Both the position numbers and the translations under genes were made by a program. Positions 1-8,908 of a stretch of DNA of 54,780 nucleotides are shown here, piece after piece. Source of the stretch: Anaeromicrobium sediminis (lineage in GTDB: Bacteria > Bacillota > Clostridia > Peptostreptococcales > Thermotaleaceae). Each line of letters begins with the position of its first letter. The first letter of the stretch is position 1. Where the stretch lies: assembly GCF_002270055.1 (NCBI RefSeq), contig NZ_NIBG01000004.1:1-54780 (forward strand). Direction: 5' to 3'. A model generated the notes under the pieces. The model did not search any database, was not told the DNA's origin, and saw nothing but the letters and a program-made list of their open reading frames with translations.

Positions 1-546
1 ATGAGAATCTATTACTGCACCAGGTTGATTTTGGGTAGGAGATGTGGATCCAGGTTGAGCTGTTGGTATTGGGGTAGCTGGTAAAAATTCCGTAGAAAAA
101 TACATTCCCACTGGAGCATCTAAAACTTGTACTTCGTATTCTGTCACTGCAGTAATATCAACTGGTAAAAATACCGTTGATTGAGGTTGAACTTGTATAG
201 TTTGACTAAAAAATAATACTTTTTGTTCTTGTACTAGGCAATTATCCTTTGTTTTAGTTTCTTTTTTGCCAGGAATAAAAGGAGCCAAGTCATAGAAATA
301 TACAGTTGCCGTTTGAGGTCGACTTGTATTATTTAATGCTTTAACTATTACGAAGTTAGGAGTTGGCTGTTGTTTCAGTGAATTATTATCAAATCTAACA
401 GGTTTAATTACAGGCCCTGTAGTATAATTACGTTTCTTTCTTCTGCATGATCTTTTTAAAAGTTCTGCAATTTGTTTTAATTCTGGTTCTGGTTCTAATA
501 TAGCAGCCTTAATTTCTTTTAAAATATCCTTTTCATTAGATAGCAT
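1..546 (-). CDS. Unrecognised protein, C-terminus cut by the window edge
   Basis: An open frame of 182 codons runs from an ATG at 546 off the left edge of the window with no stop, so only the N-terminal part is present. A weak AGGATGAG ribosome site lies about 6 nt before the ATG. The first 45 residues are a charged helical segment ending in a basic patch (CRRKKR). The rest looks beta-rich (VIVKALNNTS, TATVYFYD, STVFLPVDITAVTEYEV) and becomes Pro/Thr/Gln/Ser-rich near the edge. There is no signal peptide and no membrane segment. I do not recognise the family. A structural or spore-surface role would be a guess from composition only. The neighbouring gene is divergent. Confidence 0.75.
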   Translation of the reverse strand, partial: MLSNEKDILKEIKAAILEPEPELKQIAELLKRSCRRKKRNYTTGPVIKPVRFDNNSLKQQPTPNFVIVKALNNTSRPQTATVYFYDLAPFIPGKKETKTKDNCLVQEQKVLFFSQTIQVQPQSTVFLPVDITAVTEYEVQVLDAPVGMYFSTEFLPATPIPTAQPGSTSPTQNQPGAVIDSH

Positions 547-916
547 TTTTTATCTCATCCTTTTTAATTTTTTGTGTATTGAAAAAACCATACTCATAAT
601 GAGGAGTAAATATTAGTAAAATCACTTTCTCCCCTTTGTAGTTTTTTCACTTCAATATATGTACAAATAAATATTTTGTGCCTTTTATGAATAATTAAAA
701 ATCCTAATTAAATTTCACAAAATAATATTGTTTGATTATTAAAAAAGAAAAGTATAATATATTAAATAGGAAAACACGTGAGAATATAGGTGTAGAATTT
801 AATAAAGTTCAAACTTTATTTGAAAATATATAGATACTTGGTACGAAGTTTCAAGGTTTATAGACAATATTTGGTTCAATATTTATTTTAAAAATTACAC
901 TAGGGGGGGAAGACCT
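547..916. other. Intergenic region between divergent genes
   Basis: This 370 bp, very AT-rich gap holds the promoters of two divergent genes. A possible plus-strand promoter is TTGATT at 732-737 and TATAAT at 753-758 (15 bp spacer), which would give a leader of about 150 nt for the HD-GYP gene. A short hairpin (ATAAAGTT/AACTTTAT) lies near 810-827. I looked for a c-di-GMP riboswitch because of the downstream gene and saw none. Confidence 0.4.
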
Positions 917-1996
917 ATGAGATTTGTACCAACCTTTTGTTTAAGAGAAGGTATGATAGTAGGTAAAAAGCTGTATGGAAACAATGGACAAATATTAATT
1001 TCTGAAAACACAGAAATAAGACAATCCTACATAGATAAAATTAAACTTTTAGGATTTAGTGGAATTTATGTGGAAGATAATATTTCAAAAGATATCCATA
1101 TTAAGAATGTGATAGATGAAGATTTAAGAATAAAAACAGTTAAAGGCATTAAAGAAATGTTTATAGAGTCAGAAAAAGGCAATAAAATTTCTACACCTAG
1201 AATTAATGAAGCCAGGCTAATGGTTGAAAATATTATAGAGAATATATTAGAAAATAAAAATTTGATGGTAAATATGATTGATTTAAAAACCTTTGATGAT
1301 TATACATTTTACCACTCTGTAAATGTGGCAGTATTGTCAATTGTAATTGGAGTTGCATTAAATTTAAATAAAAATGAATTATATAAACTTGGTTTAGGAG
1401 CTCTAATGCACGATATAGGTAAGGTTTTTATAGAAAAAGAAATTTTAAATAAGAAGGAAAAATTAACAGATGACGAATATGTGGCAATTAAAGAACATTC
1501 TGAACTAGGGTATAAGTACTTAAAAGAAAATTTTGATATACCAATCACATCTTACGTGGGTACTTTACAGCATCACGAAAGATTTGATGGCAGTGGATAT
1601 CCTAATGGAAAAAGTGGCAAAGATATTTCACTTTTTGGAAGAATAATAAGTATTACTGACGTGTATGATGCACTAACTTCAGATAGACCATATAGAAAAG
1701 GCTTACTTCCGTCTGAAGCAATGGAATATATTATGGCTAGCGGAGGTTCACTCTTTGATCCTGACTTAGTTAAAATATTCGTAAAAAAAATTGCAGCATA
1801 TCCTATTGGCACATGCGTAAAACTTAGTAATAATATTACAGCCATTGTTGTAGATAATTTTGAGTATTTTGTTATGAGGCCAAAAATAAAAGTGTTAACA
1901 GATGAAAATGGCCACATGGTTGAACCATATTATATTGATTTAAAAAATGATAAAAATTATATGAATGTTACAATTGTTGACATTGCAGATATGTAA
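917..1996 (+). CDS. HD-GYP domain c-di-GMP phosphodiesterase
   Basis: This 359-residue cytoplasmic protein has an HD-GYP domain at about residues 110-300. Visible signatures are the HDIGK metal site (near 165), a later HH pair, and the GYP-region motif HHERFDGSGYP (near 220). Enzymes of this family hydrolyse cyclic di-GMP to pGpG/GMP using a bi- or trinuclear metal site. The N-terminal ~90 residues form a small domain typical of stand-alone HD-GYP proteins; no receiver, PAS or membrane part is seen. The C-terminal ~60 residues look beta-rich. A G-rich ribosome site (GGGGGGGAAG) sits 6 nt before the ATG. The gene appears monocistronic, with a hairpin right after the stop. The target pathway (motility, sporulation or biofilm) cannot be read from context. 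Confidence 0.93.
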   Translation: MRFVPTFCLREGMIVGKKLYGNNGQILISENTEIRQSYIDKIKLLGFSGIYVEDNISKDIHIKNVIDEDLRIKTVKGIKEMFIESEKGNKISTPRINEARLMVENIIENILENKNLMVNMIDLKTFDDYTFYHSVNVAVLSIVIGVALNLNKNELYKLGLGALMHDIGKVFIEKEILNKKEKLTDDEYVAIKEHSELGYKYLKENFDIPITSYVGTLQHHERFDGSGYPNGKSGKDISLFGRIISITDVYDALTSDRPYRKGLLPSEAMEYIMASGGSLFDPDLVKIFVKKIAAYPIGTCVKLSNNITAIVVDNFEYFVMRPKIKVLTDENGHMVEPYYIDLKNDKNYMNVTIVDIADM

Positions 1997-2009
1997 CATA
2001 TAAAAAAAA

Positions 2010-2045
2010 CACCCCCTAAAGTATTTATAGATACTTTAGGGGGTG
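2010..2045. terminator. Strong hairpin after the HD-GYP gene
   Basis: A perfect 15-bp stem (CACCCCCTAAAGTAT and its complement) with a 6-nt loop. The A-run is on the left (2002-2009) and there is no T-run on the right, so the canonical U-tract is on the minus strand although the only gene ending here is on the plus strand. Confidence 0.8.
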
Positions 2046-2336
2046 TAATGCTTCAATACCCTAATCTCATTACTTATATATGCTTATAAAACCCATTTAA
2101 AATCTCAGGTGCTCATACATGGCATTATTCTTCTCACTATATATGTATGCAATTGGTTCCTATAACGGGACAAGTTAAATTGAATTTATTCATAAAATCC
2201 TATTCTTTTTCTCATATTGGAATATCTAAATAAATGGTTAATTATGATATACTTATATGATGAGAAATGTTTAACAAGGCTATTAAAAAAGTTTTTAATA
2301 TATTAAACTTTTTTAATAACCTAAAGGAGATCTTTT
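2046..2336. promoter_or_regulatory. Leader of the PTS operon with a near-perfect palindrome at its 3' end
   Basis: The gap before the PTS regulator ends in an inverted repeat at about 2280-2319. The 17-nt arms (GGCTATTAAAAAAGTTT and AAACTTTTTTAATAACC) differ at one pair and enclose TTAATATATT; the AAAGGAG ribosome site follows directly. It could be an operator or an RNA hairpin next to the ribosome site. A TATGATATACTTATATGAT stretch near 2243 may contain the -10 region. Confidence 0.4.
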
Positions 2337-4457
2337 ATGACTTTAAAAAATAGAAGTTTACAACAAATTATAGATATTTTAAAATCTGATACATACATAC
2401 CCTATAGTTTTTTTACAACAAAATATAATATAAGCGAAAGATCTTTAAGAAATGATTTAAACCTAATAGATAATTGGCTTTCTTCAAAAAAATTACCTAT
2501 TCTTAAAAGAAATAAGTTTGAAGGTATATTTTTAGATGTTACTCCACTTATTAAAAATAGAATTATGAGTAAGTTTAAAGACCTTTCCCTTGAATTATAT
2601 GTAAAAAATAGTTATGAACGAAGCATTTTCATATTAATAGAATTATTTTTTAAAGATTCTATGACCTTATCCGAATTAAGTGATTCATTAAATGTAAGTA
2701 GAAACTCCATCTTAAAAGATTTAAAATGGATAGAATCCTATGTGAAAAATTTCAATTGCAAATTGGAGAAGAAAAAAAGAGTGGGCCTATATATAGAGGG
2801 CAGTGAATATAACATTCGTAACATGTACATAAATCTTTTAATAGACCACTGTCAACTGGACCGTTGGGACATGTTTTCTAATGAAATAATAGATGAAAAA
2901 TACGACTTTTTTTACAGGAAGATAATAAACCGAATTTTTAAATCTTTAGATAAAACTTTTTTAATAAATACTATGGAAACTTTAGAAGAACAATTATCCT
3001 TAAAATATACGGATAGATCTAAATACATGACCATGGCAGCCATGGCCATTACTAAATCTAGAGTATTCCGTGGAAAATATATAAGCTTCAATAAAATATT
3101 ATTTTATGAAACTTTAAAAATATCTAAAGAGTATAAAATTCTAAAGGATTTACTTGAAAATTCTTTTAACTCTTTTAAATCCTGGAATAAGGAAATAGCT
3201 TACATATCCATATATTTACTTACTAAAACTGTTCTAGATGGAAGTATTGAGGAAGATAGCTTTGATAACTTAAAAGAAATCGTTCATAATATGATCGAAA
3301 TAATGGAAGATAGTTCCAATACCCAAATTAAGGATCGAGAAAAATTATTGAAAGGTCTAGTCCTTCATTTAGAACCAGCCATATACAGAATGAAATATGG
3401 CATTCATATAGAAAATCCTTCCATAGATCATATTAAAACAAAATATACTTCTGCTTATAACGCCTCAAAAATGGCTTGTAGCTTTTTAGGGGAACAATTA
3501 AAATTAACTATTCCAGAGGAAGAAATATGTTATGTGGCAATTCACTTTGGAAGTGCCATAGAAACTCAAAATAAAGTAGTCCAGACAAATATAGTTCTTG
3601 TATGCAATGCGGGTATAAGTACAGTAAAAGTATTAGAAAAATCCTTAGAGGAAAATTTCAGTAACTTTAAAATTATCAATATACTTAGTTATTTTGAATA
3701 TATGAGAAAAAAAGATTTAATTTCTGATTTGATAATTACTACAATACCCTTAAAGGAAAGGGAAGATAAATTTATACAAGTAAACCCCTTTTTAACAAAG
3801 GAAGATATAGAAAAATTATCTGGCTATCTTGTGAAGAAAAAGGAAGTTAAACAGGAATCAAAATCTCTAGATCTAAAAGATATAATTGGAGTAGTAAAAA
3901 AATATTGTAATATATATGATGAAGAAAAACTCAATCAAGAATTAGACTTCCTTCTAAGGGGAATGAAGCAACCTTCTTTATTAGATCTAATTCAAAAAGA
4001 TAGATTCCACATTGTAGATAGTATTTCCACTTGGGAAGATAGTATAGACTTAGCTAGTAACCCCCTTTTATCTAAGGGCATAATAACGGAGAACTATATT
4101 AATGTTATGAAGAATAATATAAAAAGGCTCCGTGCCTATGTGGTTATTAAGAAGGGCGTGGCCATCCCCCATGCTAAACCTAACGATGGTGCATTAGAGC
4201 TGGGATTTAGCCTTTTATTAATTAAAAAGGGAGTAAACTTTAATCACAAAAAAAATGATCCTGTTAATGTTGTTTTAGTAACATCGTCCCTAGACAGAAT
4301 AAGTCATCTAAAGGCCTTAAACGAATTTTTAGATATTGTAAAAAAAGATACAAATCTAAAGAAATTAGCGAAGGTTAATAATTATAATGAATTCAAAGAA
4401 CTTATAGAAATCCTACTAAAAAAAACACAGTCCAAGGAGAATGTAGACTATGCTTAA
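2337..4457 (+). CDS. LicR/MtlR-type PTS-controlled transcriptional activator (HTH, two PRDs, EIIB, EIIA)
   Basis: This 706-residue protein has the domain order of BglG/MtlR/LicR activators: an N-terminal HTH (about 5-65, with SERSLRNDLNLIDNWL), a second HTH (about 95-150, SLNVSRNSILKDLKWIESYV), two PRD domains (about 170-400), an EIIB-Gat-like domain (about 420-500, with IVLVCNAGISTVKVLEK and its Cys) and an EIIA-type domain (about 555-700, with the phospho-acceptor His in IPHAKP). PTS phosphorylation of these sites normally tunes DNA binding. It overlaps the next gene, a PTS EIIB, by 8 nt and leads the operon. There is no separate EIIA gene, so the EIIA domain here might also serve the transporter (inference). 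The AAAGGAG site 7 nt upstream supports the start. Confidence 0.92.
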   Translation: MTLKNRSLQQIIDILKSDTYIPYSFFTTKYNISERSLRNDLNLIDNWLSSKKLPILKRNKFEGIFLDVTPLIKNRIMSKFKDLSLELYVKNSYERSIFILIELFFKDSMTLSELSDSLNVSRNSILKDLKWIESYVKNFNCKLEKKKRVGLYIEGSEYNIRNMYINLLIDHCQLDRWDMFSNEIIDEKYDFFYRKIINRIFKSLDKTFLINTMETLEEQLSLKYTDRSKYMTMAAMAITKSRVFRGKYISFNKILFYETLKISKEYKILKDLLENSFNSFKSWNKEIAYISIYLLTKTVLDGSIEEDSFDNLKEIVHNMIEIMEDSSNTQIKDREKLLKGLVLHLEPAIYRMKYGIHIENPSIDHIKTKYTSAYNASKMACSFLGEQLKLTIPEEEICYVAIHFGSAIETQNKVVQTNIVLVCNAGISTVKVLEKSLEENFSNFKIINILSYFEYMRKKDLISDLIITTIPLKEREDKFIQVNPFLTKEDIEKLSGYLVKKKEVKQESKSLDLKDIIGVVKKYCNIYDEEKLNQELDFLLRGMKQPSLLDLIQKDRFHIVDSISTWEDSIDLASNPLLSKGIITENYINVMKNNIKRLRAYVVIKKGVAIPHAKPNDGALELGFSLLLIKKGVNFNHKKNDPVNVVLVTSSLDRISHLKALNEFLDIVKKDTNLKKLAKVNNYNEFKELIEILLKKTQSKENVDYA

Positions 4458-4734
4458 GATAATTGTTGTATGCGGTATGGGGTTGGGAAGTAGCCATTAT
4501 ATTTCTATGAACGTAATAGATATTTTAAAGTCTCATGAAATTCATGCTAACGTGGAAAATTGTGATCTTTTAAGCGCTTTTTCAAAGGAAGGTCATATAT
4601 TTATAGGTGCAGATTATTTTATGGAACAATTAGAGGACCAGCCTTTTAAAGTATGCCTTGATGACTTATTTGATAAAGAAGAACTAGAGAAAAAATTGTT
4701 AGAGGCGGTGGACTCATTCTATGAATCTAATTGA
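4450..4734 (+). CDS. PTS system EIIB component, ascorbate (SgaB/UlaB) type
   Basis: A 94-residue cytoplasmic phosphocarrier. The P-loop-like signature CGMGLGSS near residue 8 carries the Cys that takes phosphate from EIIA and passes it to the sugar during uptake. Length and motif fit the lactose/ascorbate EIIB fold. It overlaps the upstream regulator by 8 nt and the downstream EIIC by 14 nt, so translation is probably coupled. The substrate is inferred only from the EIIC family; no catabolic gene for ascorbate or another sugar is in the operon. Confidence 0.9.
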   Translation: MLKIIVVCGMGLGSSHYISMNVIDILKSHEIHANVENCDLLSAFSKEGHIFIGADYFMEQLEDQPFKVCLDDLFDKEELEKKLLEAVDSFYESN

Positions 4735-6016
4735 AGCCTTAGGGGTAAATATATTTAAAAATACATATCTCATAATTGCCTTTTATATGTTTTTAGGATC
4801 CTTTTTTGATAAAAAAAGCATCACAAAGACCTTTAGTTCTCTTTTCAAGACTTTAATGGGACTATTTATAATGGAAATTGGATTAGAAGTAATCATTAGT
4901 AGTGTAAGTAATTTAAACTATATGATTCCAAGAGCCTTTAAGTTCATCAGCATAATTCCACAAAATGAAGGAGCCGCTGCCCTTGGAGAATTTAGATATG
5001 GTGATGTAATCAATAGCATCATGTTTATTGGCATGATAGTAAACCTTTTAATAGCAAAGTTCACCCGATTTAAATATATATTCTTAACAGGACAACAAAT
5101 CATATATATGAGTAGCTTATTGGCCATAGTATTTATTCCCTTAGGAGTAGACAGCCATAAAGCTTCCCTAGTGGGAGGAATCCTCCTTGGTGTATTAATG
5201 AGTATACTTCCAAGCTTGATTCACCCTTATACTATGAAAATAACTAAGAATAAAAACATAACTGTGGGGCATTTTAGTACCATAGGTTTTTACCTTAGCT
5301 GTAGGATAGGGGAAATGGTAGCATCTACTGCTCGAAAGATAAAGTTCCATAGGCAGTTATTTGTACCTAAAAAAGAAAAAAATATGAGCCTTAAAAAATT
5401 AAATATAATGTTTTTAGATTCTACCTTAATAACAGCCATTTTTATGGTCATAATATTTCTGTTAAGTGCCTTTTTATCTGGAAAGGAATACGTGGAAGAC
5501 ATAAGTGGTGGAAGTAGCTTTATAGTATTTTCATTTAAACAAGCGCTACTTTTCGCCTGTGGCGTATATATAGTTCTAACTGGAGTTAGAATGCTAATTC
5601 AAGAAATAATTCCAGCCTTTAGATCTGTGGCAAAAAAGATTGTGCCAGAAGCTGTAGTTGCCCTTGACGTATCCATACTATTTCCTTATAAGGAAAACAT
5701 CATGTTATTAGGATTCATATTTAGTTTTTTAGGTGGAGTACTGGCAACTTTTATAACTTCTATTAATAGTGTTTTGGTAGTTCTTCCATCCATATTAATA
5801 CACTTCTTTACAGGAGGTGGTTGTGGAATATACGGCTATACCACAGGTGGCAAGAAGGGATGTATTATAGCATCCTTCATAATGGGATTTGTAATAAGTC
5901 TAACACCCTTTTTATTAATAGACCACTATAAAAGTATTGGTTTTAGCAGAATAGTTTTTGGTGAAATAGATCTTTCTTTAATAGGATTCATGTTAAAGAA
6001 ACTAATAGAATTATAA
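4721..6016 (+). CDS. PTS EIIC membrane component, SgaT/UlaA (ascorbate) family
   Basis: A 431-residue integral membrane protein with about 10-11 hydrophobic segments. It resembles the UlaA/SgaT family (elevator-type permease of the ascorbate superfamily), for example MGLFIMEIGLEVIISSVSNL near residues 45-65, the GQQIIYMSSL segment and the Gly-rich GGGCGIYGYTTGGKKG segment near 365. It would move sugar across the membrane while EIIB phosphorylates it. It is the last gene of the operon and is followed by a terminator. The related families are diverse, so the real substrate may be another sugar acid or alditol. Confidence 0.87.
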   Translation: MNLIEALGVNIFKNTYLIIAFYMFLGSFFDKKSITKTFSSLFKTLMGLFIMEIGLEVIISSVSNLNYMIPRAFKFISIIPQNEGAAALGEFRYGDVINSIMFIGMIVNLLIAKFTRFKYIFLTGQQIIYMSSLLAIVFIPLGVDSHKASLVGGILLGVLMSILPSLIHPYTMKITKNKNITVGHFSTIGFYLSCRIGEMVASTARKIKFHRQLFVPKKEKNMSLKKLNIMFLDSTLITAIFMVIIFLLSAFLSGKEYVEDISGGSSFIVFSFKQALLFACGVYIVLTGVRMLIQEIIPAFRSVAKKIVPEAVVALDVSILFPYKENIMLLGFIFSFLGGVLATFITSINSVLVVLPSILIHFFTGGGCGIYGYTTGGKKGCIIASFIMGFVISLTPFLLIDHYKSIGFSRIVFGEIDLSLIGFMLKKLIEL

Positions 6017-6044
6017 AAGGGATGGTTAAATAACCATCCCTTTT
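6015..6044 (+). terminator. Terminator of the PTS operon
   Basis: AAAAGGGATGGTTA pairs perfectly with TAACCATCCCTTTT across a 2-nt centre. It begins at the EIIC stop codon. The A- and T-rich stem ends allow function on both strands. Confidence 0.85.
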
Positions 6045-6170
6045 CCCATAATTGAGGATATTATAGGAATACTAATATGCACATATGGGACAAGGGCTGG
6101 AGTTCCCTTTCATAAATGTCCCTGGCGCAAACTATCTTTCATATATAATATAAGTGAGTAAAACTCATTG

Positions 6171-7523
6171 TTATGCTGCTTTTTTACTTTGTGCTCTTAC
6201 ACTGTTAGTATCTGCATTCCAAGTAAATGCTAAGAATATACTTGCTAATACAGATGCACCGATCATGAACATGAATCCTGAGTTCCATCCATAGTTGTCA
6301 ACAATGTATCCGATAGCAACGTTAGCCATTACTGAACCACCCAGGTATCCGAATAATCCTGTAAATCCAGCTGCTGTTCCTGCTGCTTTCTTAGGTACAT
6401 AGTCAATAGCTGCAACACCGATAAGCATTACTGGTCCGTATATTAAAGCACCAATCATTGCTACTGAAACGTTGATAAGTATTACACTTGTGCTTGTCCA
6501 GTATGTAAATAATGCTGCTGTTACACCAACCATACAGATAATTCCAATAGGAGCACGTCTTCCCTTGAATATATTATCACTAATCCATCCAACAATGATA
6601 GTTCCTGGAATAGCTGCAAATTCGAATAAGAAGAATGACCAGCTTGAACTTTCCATATCAAATCCTTTAACTTCTGTTAAATAAACTGGTACCCAGTCCA
6701 TAACACCATATCTTACAAGATAAACAAATATATTAGCTAAAGCTATAGCCCATACAAACTTATTAGTTAAAACATAGTCGAAAAGAATTTCCTTAGTAGA
6801 AAGTTCTCTTTCGTTGTCTTCAATTGCTTTTTTATCCATATTTTCTGGATAATCGTTCTTATACTCTTCAATAGGTGGTAATCCTACAGATTGAGGAGTA
6901 TCCCTTGCAAAGAAAATAATTCCTAATGCTACCAATATACAGATAACTGCTGGTAAATAGAATACACCTGCTTGCCAAGTAGCTAAAGCACCTACACCAA
7001 ACATTGCAAGTGGTGCTATGATACCTCCACCAATGTTATGAGCCGTATTCCACCAAGCCATTTTAGTTCCACGCTCTTTGTTAGAGTACCAGTGGGCCAT
7101 AATTCTACCACATGGTGGCCATCCCATGCCTTGGAACCATCCATTTAAGCACATTAAAACGAATAATAAAGTTACACTTGTAGTAAATCCAAATGCAATG
7201 TTAACTATTGCTGATAATATAAGTCCTGCTGCCATAAAATATCGAGGATTACATCTGTCTGATATGTTCCCCATTATGAACTTACTAAGCCCATAAGCAA
7301 TACCTAAACCTGAACCAATAAAACCGATTTGTGTCTTTGTGAATCCAAGTTCGTTAATAAAGTATGGAGATCCAATTGCAAAGTTCTTTCTTATTAGATA
7401 ATAAGCTGCATATCCAATGTAAATGCTAAGGAATTGTTGTAATCTATACTTCTTGTAAGCTGAATCAATTTTCTCCTTCGGCAGTCTCTCTATGGGAGCT
7501 GGAGGAGCAAAAAATTTAAACAT
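6171..7523 (-). CDS. glpT: Glycerol-3-phosphate:phosphate antiporter GlpT
   Basis: A 12-TM major facilitator of the organophosphate:Pi antiporter family, 450 residues from the ATG at 7523. That start has AAGGAGGC 7 nt upstream; the frame stays open for 16 more codons but without a ribosome site. Family landmarks are GYAAYYLIRKNFA (near 35-50), GLSKFIMGNISDR, GWFQGMGWPPCGR, DTPQSVGLPPIEEYKNDYP and PKKAAGTAAGFTGLFGYLGG, all matching what I know of GlpT more closely than UhpT. It exchanges glycerol-3-phosphate for phosphate across the cytoplasmic membrane. It is monocistronic and divergent from a solute-binding protein of the kind that senses phosphosugars. Confidence 0.92.
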   Translation of the reverse strand: MFKFFAPPAPIERLPKEKIDSAYKKYRLQQFLSIYIGYAAYYLIRKNFAIGSPYFINELGFTKTQIGFIGSGLGIAYGLSKFIMGNISDRCNPRYFMAAGLILSAIVNIAFGFTTSVTLLFVLMCLNGWFQGMGWPPCGRIMAHWYSNKERGTKMAWWNTAHNIGGGIIAPLAMFGVGALATWQAGVFYLPAVICILVALGIIFFARDTPQSVGLPPIEEYKNDYPENMDKKAIEDNERELSTKEILFDYVLTNKFVWAIALANIFVYLVRYGVMDWVPVYLTEVKGFDMESSSWSFFLFEFAAIPGTIIVGWISDNIFKGRRAPIGIICMVGVTAALFTYWTSTSVILINVSVAMIGALIYGPVMLIGVAAIDYVPKKAAGTAAGFTGLFGYLGGSVMANVAIGYIVDNYGWNSGFMFMIGASVLASIFLAFTWNADTNSVRAQSKKAA

Positions 7524-7864
7524 CCAATATAGCCTCCTTTTTAAATCTTTTTTTGCCGTTAAAATTTTCATTTATTACTTTTCGCGAAAATTAATTTACA
7601 GGATTGATTATAGATGTGGATACCTATTATTTCAATGTTTTTTCCCATAATTCTTAATACCTTCCATAAAATCTTTTATAGGAAAACTTTTTCCTGACCT
7701 GTCAATTTCAACGCAGGAAAACAATTGCTTTTTAATAAAAGTACTTTTTTTGCCGCATTTCTTTGTAACCTAATATATATTAGAACATATAACTATGTCC
7801 TTTTTAGGTAAATGGATTTTTGGTATGATATAGTTAAAGTTAAGTTTTAATTAGGAGAGTATAT
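7524..7864. promoter_or_regulatory. Divergent control region between glpT and a binding-protein gene
   Basis: The 341 bp region carries the promoters of both genes. AGGAAAA half-sites appear near 7680 and 7716 with an inverted TTTTCCT near 7688. A 14-bp perfect palindrome (CTAATATATATTAG) lies at 7770-7783. These are candidate operator elements; I cannot assign a regulator. Confidence 0.35.
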
Positions 7865-8875
7865 ATGAAAAGATTTTTTGTATTTATAGTAATAATAACA
7901 ATTATTTTTAGCACCCTTACAGTTGGACACAGGGATAAAAAATCAGATATGGAATTAACTATATATGCCTCACTCATGGAGGAACAGGCCATTGCAGCTG
8001 TTGATAAGTTTGAAAGGGAGACTGGCATAAAAACCAATTTCATACGAATGAGTAGTGGTGAAATACTAAAAAAAATAAGGGAAGAAAAGGATTCTATGAA
8101 AGCTTCCGTCTGGTATGGTGGAACAGCCGATACTTTTATAGCCGCTTATGAAGAAGGGCTAATCGAACCTTATATTTCTCCTAATGCATCTATTATTCCA
8201 CCTAAATATAAGGATGGAGATGGCACATGGACTGGAATCTATGTGGGTTACTTAGGATTTGTTGCTAACGATAGATGGTTAAAGAACAACAATTTAAATA
8301 TGCCTAACTCTTGGGATGATCTTTTAAAACCAGAATTTGAAGGAAATATAGTACTTCCTAACCCGGCCACTTCTGGAACCGCTTATACTATGGTATCTAC
8401 CATAGTTCAACTTATGGGAGAGGAAAAGGGATTTGAGTACTTAAAAAAATTAGATAAGCAAGTTATAAAATATACTAAATCGGGCCTAACTCCTGGAATA
8501 GTTGTGGGCATTAACGAAGCAGGAGTAGGAGTTACATTTTTAAATAATGTAGTTAGATATAAAAAGGACGGATATAGAAACATAATAATGTCTACTCCTA
8601 TGGAGGGGACTGGCTATGAAATTGGTGCCGTTGCCCTTTTAAAGAATGCTCCCAATAAGGATGCTGCCAAAATGTTTATAGATTGGGCCTTAACAGAAAA
8701 AGCTCAAGAGATAGGTCAACAAGTTGGTTCTTATCAGCTCCTTACCAACCCTAAGGCTACACCGCCTAAAGAGCCTGAATATCTTACTAAGGTAAATTTA
8801 ATAGATTATGATTTTCAATACGCAGGAAAAAATAGAAATTACTTAATAGATAAGTTTATAAAAAACACTAAATAA
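7865..8875 (+). CDS. Extracellular solute-binding protein of the AfuA/PgtC/HptA type
   Basis: A 336-residue exported protein. The N-terminus (MKRFFVFIVIITIIFSTL) is a signal peptide or anchor without a lipobox Cys. The mature part is a class of periplasmic-binding fold annotated as Fe(III)/phosphosugar binding: LTIYASLMEEQ, SVWYGGTADTF, GYLGFVANDRW, LPNPATSGTAY, GTGYEIGAVALL. No ABC permease or ATPase is adjacent. Homologues without a transporter (PgtC, HptA) sense phosphorylated compounds and control a phosphoglycerate or hexose-phosphate antiporter. Divergence from glpT makes a glycerol-phosphate sensor likely (inference), but no histidine kinase or response regulator is nearby. AGGAGAG before the ATG supports the start. 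Confidence 0.8.
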   Translation: MKRFFVFIVIITIIFSTLTVGHRDKKSDMELTIYASLMEEQAIAAVDKFERETGIKTNFIRMSSGEILKKIREEKDSMKASVWYGGTADTFIAAYEEGLIEPYISPNASIIPPKYKDGDGTWTGIYVGYLGFVANDRWLKNNNLNMPNSWDDLLKPEFEGNIVLPNPATSGTAYTMVSTIVQLMGEEKGFEYLKKLDKQVIKYTKSGLTPGIVVGINEAGVGVTFLNNVVRYKKDGYRNIIMSTPMEGTGYEIGAVALLKNAPNKDAAKMFIDWALTEKAQEIGQQVGSYQLLTNPKATPPKEPEYLTKVNLIDYDFQYAGKNRNYLIDKFIKNTK

Positions 8876-8908
8876 TTAAGGACGGTTAAAAAACCGTCCT
8901 TAATTATT
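8871..8908. terminator. Bidirectional terminator
   Basis: A perfect 17-bp stem (AATAATTAAGGACGGTT and complement) with a 4-nt loop between convergent genes, overlapping the end of both reading frames. Confidence 0.9.

Noticed and set aside
917-2336. Antisense frames of 79 and 114 codons inside the HD-GYP gene
   Set aside because: They are shadows of a gene with intact catalytic motifs and have no ribosome sites.
7865-8875. An iron ABC transporter operon
   Set aside because: Only the binding protein is present; no permease or ATPase gene is adjacent.
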